Shown here piece by piece: positions 7,777-18,340 of a DNA stretch of 64,000 nt (within the stretch, counting starts at the first letter, position 1; each line of letters starts with the position of its first letter). The position numbers and the translations under genes were made by a program. Below the pieces are notes generated by a model. The model searched no databases. It was not told the origin of the DNA and saw only the letters and a list, made by a program, of their open reading frames with translations. The stretch is from UBA6623 sp965238125. Its GTDB lineage: Bacteria; Acidobacteriota; Terriglobia; Bryobacterales; UBA6623. The DNA lies in contig OZ250179.1 of the NCBI GenBank assembly GCA_965238125.1, positions 1,612,001 through 1,676,000 of the forward strand. Direction: 5' to 3'.

Positions 7777-9598
7777 GTTGGAACTCCTCCTGCCAAGCCG
7801 TATCTTGTTCAAAAACGCCTTGGTCCTCTTTGCGCAAGACGAAATCGTTCAGCACAAGCACGTCCATCTCGGTGCGCATGAAACAGCGATACGCATCCTC
7901 GGGCGTGCAGACGATCGGCTCGCCGCGGACATTGAACGAGGTATTGACGACCAACGGGCACCCGGTTAACCTCGCGAACTCGGCGATGAGGTCGTAGTAG
8001 GGGCCGTTTTCTTCCTTGCGAACCGTTTGCACGCGCGCGGAATAGTCGACATGCGTGATGGCCGGGACCGTCGAACGCGGCACATTCAGCTTGTCGATTC
8101 CGAACAATTTCTCTTGCTCGTCGGTCATGGAAATGCGGAGGTTCTCCCGCACCGGCGCGACCAGCAACATGTAAGGCGAGTCGCCTTCCATTTCGAAATA
8201 CTCGGAGACAAACTCGCGCAAGACCGAGGGAGCGAAGGGGCGGAAGCTCTCGCGGTACTTGATCTTCAAGTTCATCATCGACTGCATTTTTTGCGAGCGG
8301 GGGTCTCCCAGAATGCTCCGTCCGCCCAGCGCCCGCGGACCGAATTCCATACGGCCCTGAAACCAGCCGACGATTTTTTCGTCAGCCAATTCGGCGGCAA
8401 CCGATTCGATCATGTCTCGCTCGGGCAAACGTCGATAGCGCGCGTCGAGCCCGTCGAGCAGAGTCTGAATCTCGCCCGCGGAAAAGGCCGGTCCCAGGTA
8501 GGAAGCCTTCATGCCGTCGAGTCGGCCTTGGCAAACCTCGCTGACACGGCGCGGCTTGTCGAGATGCTGATACCAAACCGACAGCGCCGCCCCGAGTGCT
8601 CCCCCGGCATCCCCGGCCGCCGGTTGGATCCAGATCTTCTCGAAAGGCCCTTCGCGCAGCAAGCACCCGTTGGCGACGCAATTGAGCGCGACGCCGCCCG
8701 CCAGGCAGAGGTTCTTCTTGCCGGTTTCCTTGTGAACGTGGCGGGCCATGCGCAGCATTGCGATCTCGGTGACTTCTTGCACCGATCGAGCCAAGTCCAT
8801 CTCGCGTTGGGTGAGCTGTGACTCCGGTTCTCGCCGAGGGCCGCCGAACAGTTCGTCAAAAGCGGGGTTGGTCATCGTCAGGCCCTGGCAATAGTTGAAG
8901 TACTCCATGTTGAGCCGCAAGGAACCGTCTTCGCGCAGGTCGATCACATGATCGAGAATCTTTTGCGTGAAACGGGGCTCGCCATAGGGCGCCAGGCCCA
9001 TGATCTTGTATTCGCCGGAGTTGACTTTGAAACCCGTGTAGTAGGTGAAAGACGAGTACAACAAACCGAGCGAGTGCGGGAAATGCAATTCGCCCAGCAG
9101 ATGCACCTCATTGCCTTCGCCGTAGCCGTACGTCGTCGTCGCCCATTCGCCCACGCCGTCGATCGTCAGCAGCGCGGCGTCCTCAAAAGGCGATGGGAAA
9201 AAGGCGCTGGCGGCGTGCGACTCATGGTGTTCGGTGAAAAGGACTTTCCCCGAGCCGCCGCACTCCTTAGCGATTTGCTCGCGCATCCACAACTTTTCGC
9301 GCAGCCAAAGCGGCATCGCTTGGAGAAACGAGCGGATTCCCTCGGGAGCGTAGTCGAGATAGGTTTCGAGCAAGCGCTCGAATTTCTGAAAAGGCTTGTC
9401 GTAGAAGACGACGTAGTCGATGTCAGCCGCCCCGATGCCGGCCTCTCGCAGGCAATACTGGACGGCGTTCGAGGGAAAGCGGTGGTCGTGCTTCCGGCGC
9501 GTGAAGCGCTCTTCCTGCGCAGCCGCGATGATCTCCCCGTCACGGACAAGCGCGGCCGCCGAATCGTGGTAGTAGGCGGATAGGCCAAGGATGTTCAT
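7769..9598 (-). CDS. Carbamoyltransferase, NodU/CmcH family
   Basis: 609 residues, the usual length for the family, which transfers a carbamoyl group from carbamoyl phosphate (through carbamoyl-AMP) to a hydroxyl of a sugar or natural product. The N-terminal Kae1-like domain starts ILGLSAYYHDSAAAL, with the metal-binding His residues in EHHESHAASA and the ATP-site block LTIDGVGEW. The C-terminal domain includes GWFQGRMEFGPRALGGRSIL and ends near RKEDQGVFEQD. Start ATG 9598 matches the family N-terminus (MNILGLSAYYHDS); an in-frame start four codons earlier is possible. It forms a two-gene operon with the SxtJ gene. The acceptor is unknown; a surface glycan is inferred from the SGNH neighbour. 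Confidence 0.92.
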   Translation of the reverse strand: MNILGLSAYYHDSAAALVRDGEIIAAAQEERFTRRKHDHRFPSNAVQYCLREAGIGAADIDYVVFYDKPFQKFERLLETYLDYAPEGIRSFLQAMPLWLREKLWMREQIAKECGGSGKVLFTEHHESHAASAFFPSPFEDAALLTIDGVGEWATTTYGYGEGNEVHLLGELHFPHSLGLLYSSFTYYTGFKVNSGEYKIMGLAPYGEPRFTQKILDHVIDLREDGSLRLNMEYFNYCQGLTMTNPAFDELFGGPRREPESQLTQREMDLARSVQEVTEIAMLRMARHVHKETGKKNLCLAGGVALNCVANGCLLREGPFEKIWIQPAAGDAGGALGAALSVWYQHLDKPRRVSEVCQGRLDGMKASYLGPAFSAGEIQTLLDGLDARYRRLPERDMIESVAAELADEKIVGWFQGRMEFGPRALGGRSILGDPRSQKMQSMMNLKIKYRESFRPFAPSVLREFVSEYFEMEGDSPYMLLVAPVRENLRISMTDEQEKLFGIDKLNVPRSTVPAITHVDYSARVQTVRKEENGPYYDLIAEFARLTGCPLVVNTSFNVRGEPIVCTPEDAYRCFMRTEMDVLVLNDFVLRKEDQGVFEQDTAWQEEFQLD

Positions 9599-9610
9599 GG
9601 AACCGAACAC

Positions 9611-9625
9611 CCTGATTCTATCAGG
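9611..9625. promoter_or_regulatory. Short palindrome upstream of the carbamoyltransferase
   Basis: CCTGAT, three bases, ATCAGG form a perfect inverted repeat 13 bases before the ATG of the carbamoyltransferase gene. On the minus strand the centre reads TAGAAT, which could also be a -10 box. It may be an operator or a small leader hairpin. This rests on sequence symmetry only. Confidence 0.25.
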
Positions 9626-9760
9626 AGCCTTCTAGAGCGGCGGGTTCTCGCGACGCCCATTTTGGTGCGCGAAAGGACTGAATTCGTGCCGCGGAAATGC
9701 CGTATTGAATTGGTCGACGTCGTGGTGAGTGGTACTTTTCGCGAGGTTTATCGCCGTTTA

Positions 9761-10387
9761 TCAATGACTCGGTACATGCCCGTTGGTTCCGGTCATCGGC
9801 TTATCGCGTTGCGGCGATTCGACACGCACAATCAACTCGGGAAGGCCGCGCAGTAAATCATCCAAGCGCTCCTTCTCCGAGCGCCTCGCCAACAGACGCT
9901 GCTTGAAATCAAGATCGAGCGGGAGTGCGTGCGCGATGTGAAAACTCGGCTGCGGCAGCGAGGGGTCCAGCGGCTCCGGCTCGCTTACGCCCAGCAAGGC
10001 TGCCAGTCGGCGAGCCAGCTCCTCGATCTGGTCGACCTGGGCTCGGTCAACCGAGGCCCTCGCGGCGTCGTCGAAATATTCGACTCGTGCCTGCAGATAG
10101 GGCAAGCTCGTATTTAATTCCAACGCATGAAAACGCCGCCGGCCTCGTGTGTCGATGTCGAAACGGCCGTCGTCGTGCCGCTTCGTGACGCGCTCGACCA
10201 TCGCCGTGCACCCGAATGGAGCCAGTTTGCTTTCACGAGCCAAGATGATGCCGAATTCCGAGTGGCCTTCGAGCGCTTCTCCAATCAAGAGGCGGTAGCG
10301 GGGCTCGAATATGTGCAGAGGCAGTTTCGTGCCCGGAAATAGGACGACCTCGAGGGGGAACAGCGGCAGCAACTGGTCCGTGGTCAT
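9761..10387 (-). CDS. LON substrate-binding domain protein
   Basis: 208 residues made almost entirely of the Lon N-terminal (LON/PUA-like) domain. It begins LLPLFPLEVVLFPGTKLPLHIFEPRYR, followed by the typical FGIILARE strand and GRFDIDTRGRRRF, then a helical C-terminal part. No AAA or Ser-Lys protease domain is present, so this is the stand-alone LON family, not Lon itself. Such proteins are thought to bind unfolded or specific protein substrates; their exact role is not established. Transcribed alone, divergent from the SDR gene across about 175 bases. On the minus strand CATAATGT just upstream of the start region may be a -10 box. Confidence 0.88.
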   Translation of the reverse strand: MTTDQLLPLFPLEVVLFPGTKLPLHIFEPRYRLLIGEALEGHSEFGIILARESKLAPFGCTAMVERVTKRHDDGRFDIDTRGRRRFHALELNTSLPYLQARVEYFDDAARASVDRAQVDQIEELARRLAALLGVSEPEPLDPSLPQPSFHIAHALPLDLDFKQRLLARRSEKERLDDLLRGLPELIVRVESPQRDKPMTGTNGHVPSH

Positions 10388-10562
10388 GCTACATTATGCC
10401 TTTTCGTTGGTTGGTGGGAAACGGCGACAGGAATCGTCTCGCCGGAGAACCCAACAACCGGGGCGAGAGCCGAATGGCTCTCGCGAGTTCCTGATTGTCG
10501 GGCCGCGTTAACTGTCAGAGGCTTTATTCTTTCCCACATCGACCTTACGCTTGGAGCGCGGA

Positions 10563-11387
10563 GTGGATTTGCAAGGAAAAACGATCTTGATAACGGGTGC
10601 TTCGTCGGGCATTGGACGTGCCTGTGCATCCGCGTTCGCCCGAGAAGGAGCGCGGTTGATCTTGACTGCACGGTCGCGGGCGGGGCTGGAGACAACCGCC
10701 CGGCGGATCGCTCCCGCCGAGAGCACTGTCGTCGTTGCTGATCTAACCGATCCCGCCTCACTCCACAGGCTTACGGAGAAGGTTCGGGAACGTTTCCCGA
10801 CTCTTGACGTGCTGATCAATAACGCCGGCGTCGGCTTGTACGCGCCTTCCTTTCTGGCCGACCCCGAGAAAGTTCGGTCCATGTTTACGCTGAACTTGCT
10901 GGCGCCTGTCGAGCTGACCCGTCGCCTGGTTCCTCTCATTCCGCGCGGCGGCGCGATCGTCAATATCAGCTCTATCGCCGGCAAGGTGCCGCTCCCATGG
11001 CTTACGCTCTATTCGTCGTCGAAGTTCGCCTTGAACGCCTTTTCCGACGGCCTGCGGATGGAGTTGGCTCCCGCCGGTATTCAGGTACTATGCGTATGCC
11101 CCGGGTATGTCGATACAGCGTTCCGGCGCAACGTTTTGGCGGGTGAGATCCCGGAAAAGGTTGCCGTACAAAAACGCTTCATGATCACGGCCGAACAGTG
11201 CGCCGAAGCGACCCTCGAAGGCCTGAAGCGGGGCAAGCGAACCGTCGTGACGCCGAAAATAGGTTGGGCCCTGACGGCCGTGACGCGTCTCTTGCCCGGT
11301 GTCGTCTTCGCACGCATGCGCGGGATGAATTCGCCCGTATCTCTCGACGACCGCGCCGGCGCGGATGACCCGGCGGAAAAATCATAA
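10563..11387 (+). CDS. Short-chain dehydrogenase/reductase (SDR)
   Basis: 274 residues from GTG 10563, chosen because GGAG lies about 8 bases upstream and the Rossmann fold starts at once (LQGKTILITGASSGIG). A TTG at 10551 would add four codons. NAD(P) motif TGASSGIG at about 11-18, structural NNAG, catalytic Ser in NISSIAG and YxxxK as YSSSK. The C-terminal region (RTVVTPKIGWALTAVTRLLPGVV) is hydrophobic and may lie on the membrane, as in DltE/YqjQ-like SDRs acting on lipid-like substrates. Its TAA stop directly precedes the ATG of the shikimate kinase gene, so the two are co-translated. Substrate unknown. Confidence 0.88.
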   Translation: MDLQGKTILITGASSGIGRACASAFAREGARLILTARSRAGLETTARRIAPAESTVVVADLTDPASLHRLTEKVRERFPTLDVLINNAGVGLYAPSFLADPEKVRSMFTLNLLAPVELTRRLVPLIPRGGAIVNISSIAGKVPLPWLTLYSSSKFALNAFSDGLRMELAPAGIQVLCVCPGYVDTAFRRNVLAGEIPEKVAVQKRFMITAEQCAEATLEGLKRGKRTVVTPKIGWALTAVTRLLPGVVFARMRGMNSPVSLDDRAGADDPAEKS

Positions 11388-11915
11388 ATGCACGTTAGGC
11401 TCAAATCGACTCCGGGTATCTACTTGGCGGGCTTCATGGGCTGCGGTAAGACGACCGTGGGGCGCAAGCTGGCCGAGAGATTGGCCTGGGACTTCGCCGA
11501 CCTCGACGATGAGATCGAACGCCGAGCCGGAAGCGAGATCAGCGAAATCTTTTCAAGATACGGGGAGCACACTTTTCGTGCCATCGAGCGGGATGCTCTC
11601 ACCGAACAGGCCCGGCTCGTAAGGAACGGTCGGGCACGCGTCGTCGCTCTCGGAGGGGGCACCTTCGCCGATGAGCGCAATCGGGATACGATGAGACAGG
11701 CGGGGCTTTCGTTATGGCTCGACGTTCCGCTCGAACAGCTGTGGGCCCGCGTGTCCGACCACGACCACCGTCCCCTGGCGCGCGACCGCGCGGCATTTGA
11801 GAATTTGTACAAGAAGCGGCTGGAAGAGTACGGGAAAGCGGACTTCACCGTTGCGGCCGGAGCGGGCGATCCAGACCGAATCGTCGACGACGTGCTGGCC
11901 TTGTCGTTCGTCTAG
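11388..11915 (+). CDS. aroK: Shikimate kinase
   Basis: 175 residues, normal for the family, which phosphorylates shikimate at O3 with ATP in the chorismate pathway in the cytosol. Walker A is GFMGCGKTT (15-23). The shikimate-binding Asp sits in DFADLDDEIE, Arg in RAIERDAL, the GGG motif in ALGGGTF, and the lid Arg in DHDHRPLARDR. The ATG follows the SDR stop without a gap. No other aromatic-pathway gene is nearby. GntK-like kinases share the fold, but the GGG and DD motifs favour shikimate. Confidence 0.92.
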   Translation: MHVRLKSTPGIYLAGFMGCGKTTVGRKLAERLAWDFADLDDEIERRAGSEISEIFSRYGEHTFRAIERDALTEQARLVRNGRARVVALGGGTFADERNRDTMRQAGLSLWLDVPLEQLWARVSDHDHRPLARDRAAFENLYKKRLEEYGKADFTVAAGAGDPDRIVDDVLALSFV

Positions 11916-12024
11916 GAAATGCCGCAGCCCGGCCGAGAAGGCTTGCAGGGAACGGCAACCGAGCCATTCCGCCGCGCCGCCCGTTTTTCGCCGTCAGCGA
12001 TCTCCGCTCTGAAGAGGAACCCCA

Positions 12025-12720
12025 GTGTCCGACCCCCTGCTTCAGGCCGATCATCTCACCAAGACCTTTCAGAGCGGTCCGTCGAGTCTGACGGTTCTCG
12101 ACGAAGTCACGTTCGCCGTGGACGCGGGGGAGAGCCTGGCGCTGGTCGGAGAATCCGGCGCCGGTAAATCCACTCTGCTCTACTTGCTCGGCGGACTGGA
12201 TGAACCGACTTCGGGAGAGGTTCTCTTCGAATCCCGCCCCTTGTCGGGGCACTCGGAAGAAGAACTGGCTTTCTACCGCGGCCGGGAAATCGGCTTTGTT
12301 TGGCAAAACTACCACTTGCTGCCCGAGTTCACCGCCCTCGAAAACGCCGCCATGCCGTTGCTGATCGCTGGCGAGCCGGCGGATACCGCGTATCCGAAAG
12401 CTCGCTTATGGCTTGAGAGGGTTGGGCTGGCCGAGCGCGCCGAGCATCGCGCAGGCGAGCTTTCCGGCGGCGAGCAACAGCGTGTGACCATCGCGCGCGC
12501 CTTGACGCCCTCGCCGAAAATCCTGCTGGCCGACGAGCCGACCGGCAATCTCGACACCGCCACGGGCGCTTCGATCGTCGATCTGTTACTCTCGCTGCCC
12601 GAGAATTGGCGGCTTGGTCTCGTCGTGGCAACCCACAATCGCGATTTGGCCGCGCGTTGTCATCGTACTCTGACCGTGAAAGCGGGGAAGATTTCGGCCG
12701 CGGAGGTCGAAATGATCTAG
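12025..12720 (+). CDS. ABC transporter ATP-binding protein, LolD/MacB type
   Basis: 231 residues, a single nucleotide-binding domain. Walker A GESGAGKST, Q-loop WQNYHLLPEFTALENA, signature LSGGEQQR, Walker B ILLADEPTGNLD and H-loop ATHNRD are all intact. The TGNLD after Walker B and the ENA...P layout place it in the LolD/MacB/FtsE group, which drives lipoprotein release or efflux by mechanotransmission. GTG start at 12025 has AGAGGAA about 5 bases upstream. No FtsX/LolC-type permease is adjacent, so its partner must be encoded elsewhere; the lolD name is therefore withheld. About 110 bases after aroK. Confidence 0.85.
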   Translation: MSDPLLQADHLTKTFQSGPSSLTVLDEVTFAVDAGESLALVGESGAGKSTLLYLLGGLDEPTSGEVLFESRPLSGHSEEELAFYRGREIGFVWQNYHLLPEFTALENAAMPLLIAGEPADTAYPKARLWLERVGLAERAEHRAGELSGGEQQRVTIARALTPSPKILLADEPTGNLDTATGASIVDLLLSLPENWRLGLVVATHNRDLAARCHRTLTVKAGKISAAEVEMI

Positions 12721-12902
12721 GGATGAGGTTGCACCGACCCGAAAGGGCGGGATCGTGTCCCGAGGGGTGGACCTCTCAAGATGTGGGCTGCGTCCAAGGT
12801 TGCAGCCGGCGATTCGGCCGGCGAGTTCCGCCGCAGACCGAGAGTGGATTGATATGATGAAGAGGCGCGATTTGGGCGCCCGTCAAGGGGATCGGGAGAG
12901 AT

Positions 12903-15389
<2,487 letters not shown>

Positions 15390-15433
15390 ATAGGCTTCGC
15401 CCCTCTGACGCCCTCCCTTACGGCTCCGGGCTT

Positions 15434-16996
15434 TCAGGCCGCCGGGCTTCCCCCAACAACCGGCGTGTGAATCACCGTCACCTCCCCGGAATCCAGACCC
15501 TCCCGTAAGGCCGCGGCGAGTTGGTCCGGCGTTTCCGTCTTCACCCCGCGCGCGCCGAAGGCCTCGGCGAGTTTGACGAAATCGATCGGCCCCAGCGAAC
15601 TCGTGATCGGCTCGCCGTACTTGTCGCGATGCCCCGATTGCGTAATCCCCCAAGCTTCGTCATCGGCCACGAGAACGACAAACGGTATTTTCTGCCGCAC
15701 CGCACATTCGATTTCCGCCGGCGTAAAGGTAAACGACCCGTCGCCGGCGAGCAGTAGCACTGACCGGTTCGGATAGGTCAGCCGCGCGGCCATCGCGCCC
15801 CCGAGCCCCCACCCGACCACACCGCTTCGTCCGCAGGTCAGCCAATTCGGCGGGTAGCGGTCCGTCAACAGTTGGTGCGCCCATTGCCCGATGCTGCCGC
15901 CGTCGATCAGGAAGAGAGTCTCATCAGTCAATACCTCGTCGACAGCATCCACCACATGAACGGCATGCAGCCCGCCTCCAGCCTGCTCGACACCCCGTCG
16001 CCGGACGGTCGCGCGAAATTCGTCGCGCCGCCTGCCCGCTTCGGCCAACCAGCCCTCAAATCGCCCGGCCGTTACCCGATCGTCGAGCGCCAACTCGGCC
16101 CAACCCCGATCCAGACGAACGACGCGCGCCCTCTCGGCGATTGCACCGGGCTGAAGAAACCCCACGCGGTAGTCCGCGACCGACCCGGCCAAGATGATCA
16201 AGTCGGCGTCGGCGAGCAGCCGCGGCCCGCCTGTCGCGGCGCCGAGAATGCCGACAAAGGTTTCCAGGGACTCTTCGATAGTTCCACGGTCCCAAATCGG
16301 AATCGCGAGCGGGACACCGCGTGCTTTAGAAAACTCGGCTATGGCCCGCCCTTCTCCGGCGTAGTAGGCGCCGCTTCCGACGATGATCAACGGGCGTTCG
16401 GCCCCGCGCAAAGCTTCCGCCGCGGCTTCAACCTCGGCCGGGTCGAACGAGTTTCCCGCTAGCGGTGTCGTCATGGGCGCCGCCAAGTCGGCTTCTTCGA
16501 CGGGCGCCTCCTGAATGTCCATTGGAAAAGTGAGATTGACCGGTCCGTGGGGCGTGGAAACGGCCTGGGTCCAAGCCTGGTTGAGCACTTGCAAAACGCG
16601 CTCGGGCCGGTCGATCACGCCCGCGTACTTCGTCACCGGCCGCGCTAGGGCGGGTTGATCGAGGTCCTGAAAGTGCCCCATCCCTTCCGTGGCATGGGCG
16701 TGCGACCCGCTGATGAGCAGCATCGGCGCTTGGTCTAAAAAGGCGTCGACAACGCCCGTCATTCCATTCGCGTGGGCGACCCCGCTCGATACGGCGGCGA
16801 CCCCGGGGCGGCCCGTGAGCCTTCCGCGGATCTCCGCCATGTAGCCGGCTGTCTGCTCATTACGGACATCGACCAACCGCACGCCCGCTTGGCGCGCGGC
16901 GTAGTCGAACGGGTCAAGCCCATGTCCGCAAAGTGTCGCGATCCACTCCACGCCCCGCTCGCACAGGTCTTTCACAAACCAATCCACCGCCGTCAT
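15434..16996 (-). CDS. Thiamine diphosphate-dependent enzyme, acetolactate synthase-like
   Basis: 520 residues from ATG 16996, which has a near-perfect AAAGGAGG 5 bases upstream; a longer frame to 17101 is not supported. Three domains of the POX/ALS family: the N-terminal Pyr domain with the activating Glu in VRNEQTAGYMA, a central domain, and the C-terminal PP domain with GDGSFTFTPAEIE. The second half of the ThDP/Mg motif reads ADDEAWGIT where most relatives have an Asn (NDxAWG), so one metal ligand is Asn-to-Asp changed. Reaction not predictable; candidates are decarboxylation or carboligation of a 2-oxo acid. Convergent with clpC; alone in its unit. Confidence 0.83.
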   Translation of the reverse strand: MTAVDWFVKDLCERGVEWIATLCGHGLDPFDYAARQAGVRLVDVRNEQTAGYMAEIRGRLTGRPGVAAVSSGVAHANGMTGVVDAFLDQAPMLLISGSHAHATEGMGHFQDLDQPALARPVTKYAGVIDRPERVLQVLNQAWTQAVSTPHGPVNLTFPMDIQEAPVEEADLAAPMTTPLAGNSFDPAEVEAAAEALRGAERPLIIVGSGAYYAGEGRAIAEFSKARGVPLAIPIWDRGTIEESLETFVGILGAATGGPRLLADADLIILAGSVADYRVGFLQPGAIAERARVVRLDRGWAELALDDRVTAGRFEGWLAEAGRRRDEFRATVRRRGVEQAGGGLHAVHVVDAVDEVLTDETLFLIDGGSIGQWAHQLLTDRYPPNWLTCGRSGVVGWGLGGAMAARLTYPNRSVLLLAGDGSFTFTPAEIECAVRQKIPFVVLVADDEAWGITQSGHRDKYGEPITSSLGPIDFVKLAEAFGARGVKTETPDQLAAALREGLDSGEVTVIHTPVVGGSPAA

Positions 16997-17101
16997 GGAA
17001 GCCTCCTTTCTTGCGGACCGGAACGAAGGAATCAGAGTAACACCGGCGACCTGGTCAACCGCGCGGGAGGCGCGCGGGCCGGCCGAAGTCGCCCTCCCCA
17101 T

Positions 17102-17456
17102 GTGCTTTTCAAAACCGGATGGGACGCCGGGTTGTTGCCCGACTCAACTCATATCACAACTCCACGTCATGTCCTCGGCAGGGGGTGTTACGCTTGGGAT
17201 GGGCGCCGAGGAAATCCGCTCTCAGCCTCCGGATTGAGCAAGCCCGCTTTTCTCATCGCATGGCGAGGCAAAGTGCATGAGCGGTCCGGCAGTACGAGGC
17301 GCGCGCCGCTTGGCGCCCCACCTCTTAAGCTAACAGGCGCACTGGAACAGTACGGTCAGCACGGCGAGCAAGCGCAAACGAAGTAATGGCGGGCCTCTCG
17401 TGTGCTTTGCACGTCAGGCGATGAGAAAAGCGGGCAAGACCCGAATCGAGCAAGAG
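17102..17456. other. Upstream region of the DUF4159/MoxR operon
   Basis: About 355 bases with no convincing gene. It must hold the promoter of the eight-gene operon starting at 17457 and that of the divergent ThDP enzyme. Its right half is occupied by a long imperfect inverted repeat (17242-17435). Confidence 0.5.
17242..17435. repeat. Inverted repeat with 18-bp perfect tips upstream of the operon
   Basis: GCCCGCTTTTCTCATCGC at 17242-17259 recurs as its exact reverse complement at 17418-17435. Similarity continues inward (GCAAAGTGCATGAG against the complement of CGTGTGCTTTGC). The two arms enclose about 158 bases. This could be a MITE-like element, a large leader hairpin or an RNA gene. It ends 21 bases before the chosen start of the DUF4159 gene, which argues against the longer frame starting at 17400. 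Confidence 0.6.
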
Positions 17457-18269
17457 ATGACCATCGCGAGGATCCGCCGCCCCAGCGCCTTGTTGCTCGT
17501 CTGTTTTCTCCTCAGTGCCGCTTGGCTGTCTGCCTGGCAGCGTTTCGGCGGCCCCTTTGGTTTCCAAGAATCTCCCGTTCCCGACGAGTGGTATGACGCC
17601 GAAGGCCGCGGCGAATTCCACTTCGCGCGTTTCGTTTACAGCAGCTGGGGCGGGCAAGACTGGGGACGCCGCGGCGGCTGGGCTACCGACTATCCAGAGG
17701 CCGATTACCACTTCATGCAAGGAGTTGCGCGACTCACCCGTATTGAAACTGCTCGCGGCAGCCGGCTGGTCCGTCCTCTCGATGAAGAGCTGTTCGACTA
17801 TCCCTGGCTTTATGCCGTCGAAGTAGGCCGCTGGCAGTTGGACGAGGAGGACGCCGCACGCTTGCGCGAATACCTTTTGCGCGGCGGGTTTCTCGTCGTC
17901 GACGATTTCCACGGGTCCTACCAATGGGCCATGTTTCTCGAAAGCATGCGTCGTGTCTTCCCCGAACGCCCAATTCTTGATATCGAGGAAGAGGATCCTT
18001 TATTACATGTCCTCTACGATTTGGATCAACGAATTCAGGTGCCCGGGATTCAATATGTATGGAGCGGTTCGACGTACGAACAGGACGGTGTTGAGCCCCG
18101 CTGGCGCGGAATCTACGACGACGACGATCGCCTGATGGTGGCCGTGAACTTTAACATGGATTTGGGAGATGCCTGGGAGCATGCCGACACTCCCCAGTAT
18201 CCTGAGAAGATGACGGCTCTGGCCTACCGCTTCGGAATCAATTACGTCATCTACTCAATGACGCATTGA
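17457..18269 (+). CDS. DUF4159 protein, first gene of the MoxR operon
   Basis: 270 residues from ATG 17457. Signal peptide or anchor: basic IARIRRPS, then ALLLVCFLLSAAWLSAW. The body matches DUF4159: FHFARFVYSSWGGQDW, YPEADYHFMQGVARLT, then a GATase-like core (LREYLLRGGFLVVDDFHGSYQW) and YEQDGVEPRWRGIYDDDDRLMVA. DUF4159 proteins are exported or membrane-anchored and usually travel with MoxR, DUF58 and vWA genes; their chemistry is unknown. Alternative starts at 17400 and 17421 run into the upstream inverted repeat. The next gene follows after 71 bases. Confidence 0.85.
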   Translation: MTIARIRRPSALLLVCFLLSAAWLSAWQRFGGPFGFQESPVPDEWYDAEGRGEFHFARFVYSSWGGQDWGRRGGWATDYPEADYHFMQGVARLTRIETARGSRLVRPLDEELFDYPWLYAVEVGRWQLDEEDAARLREYLLRGGFLVVDDFHGSYQWAMFLESMRRVFPERPILDIEEEDPLLHVLYDLDQRIQVPGIQYVWSGSTYEQDGVEPRWRGIYDDDDRLMVAVNFNMDLGDAWEHADTPQYPEKMTALAYRFGINYVIYSMTH

Positions 18270-18340
18270 GCGCGCCGTCGATGAATCGTTGCTGCAACCG
18301 GATCGAGCCCGAGTGTTGACTCGACAAAGGACCTCGTTTC

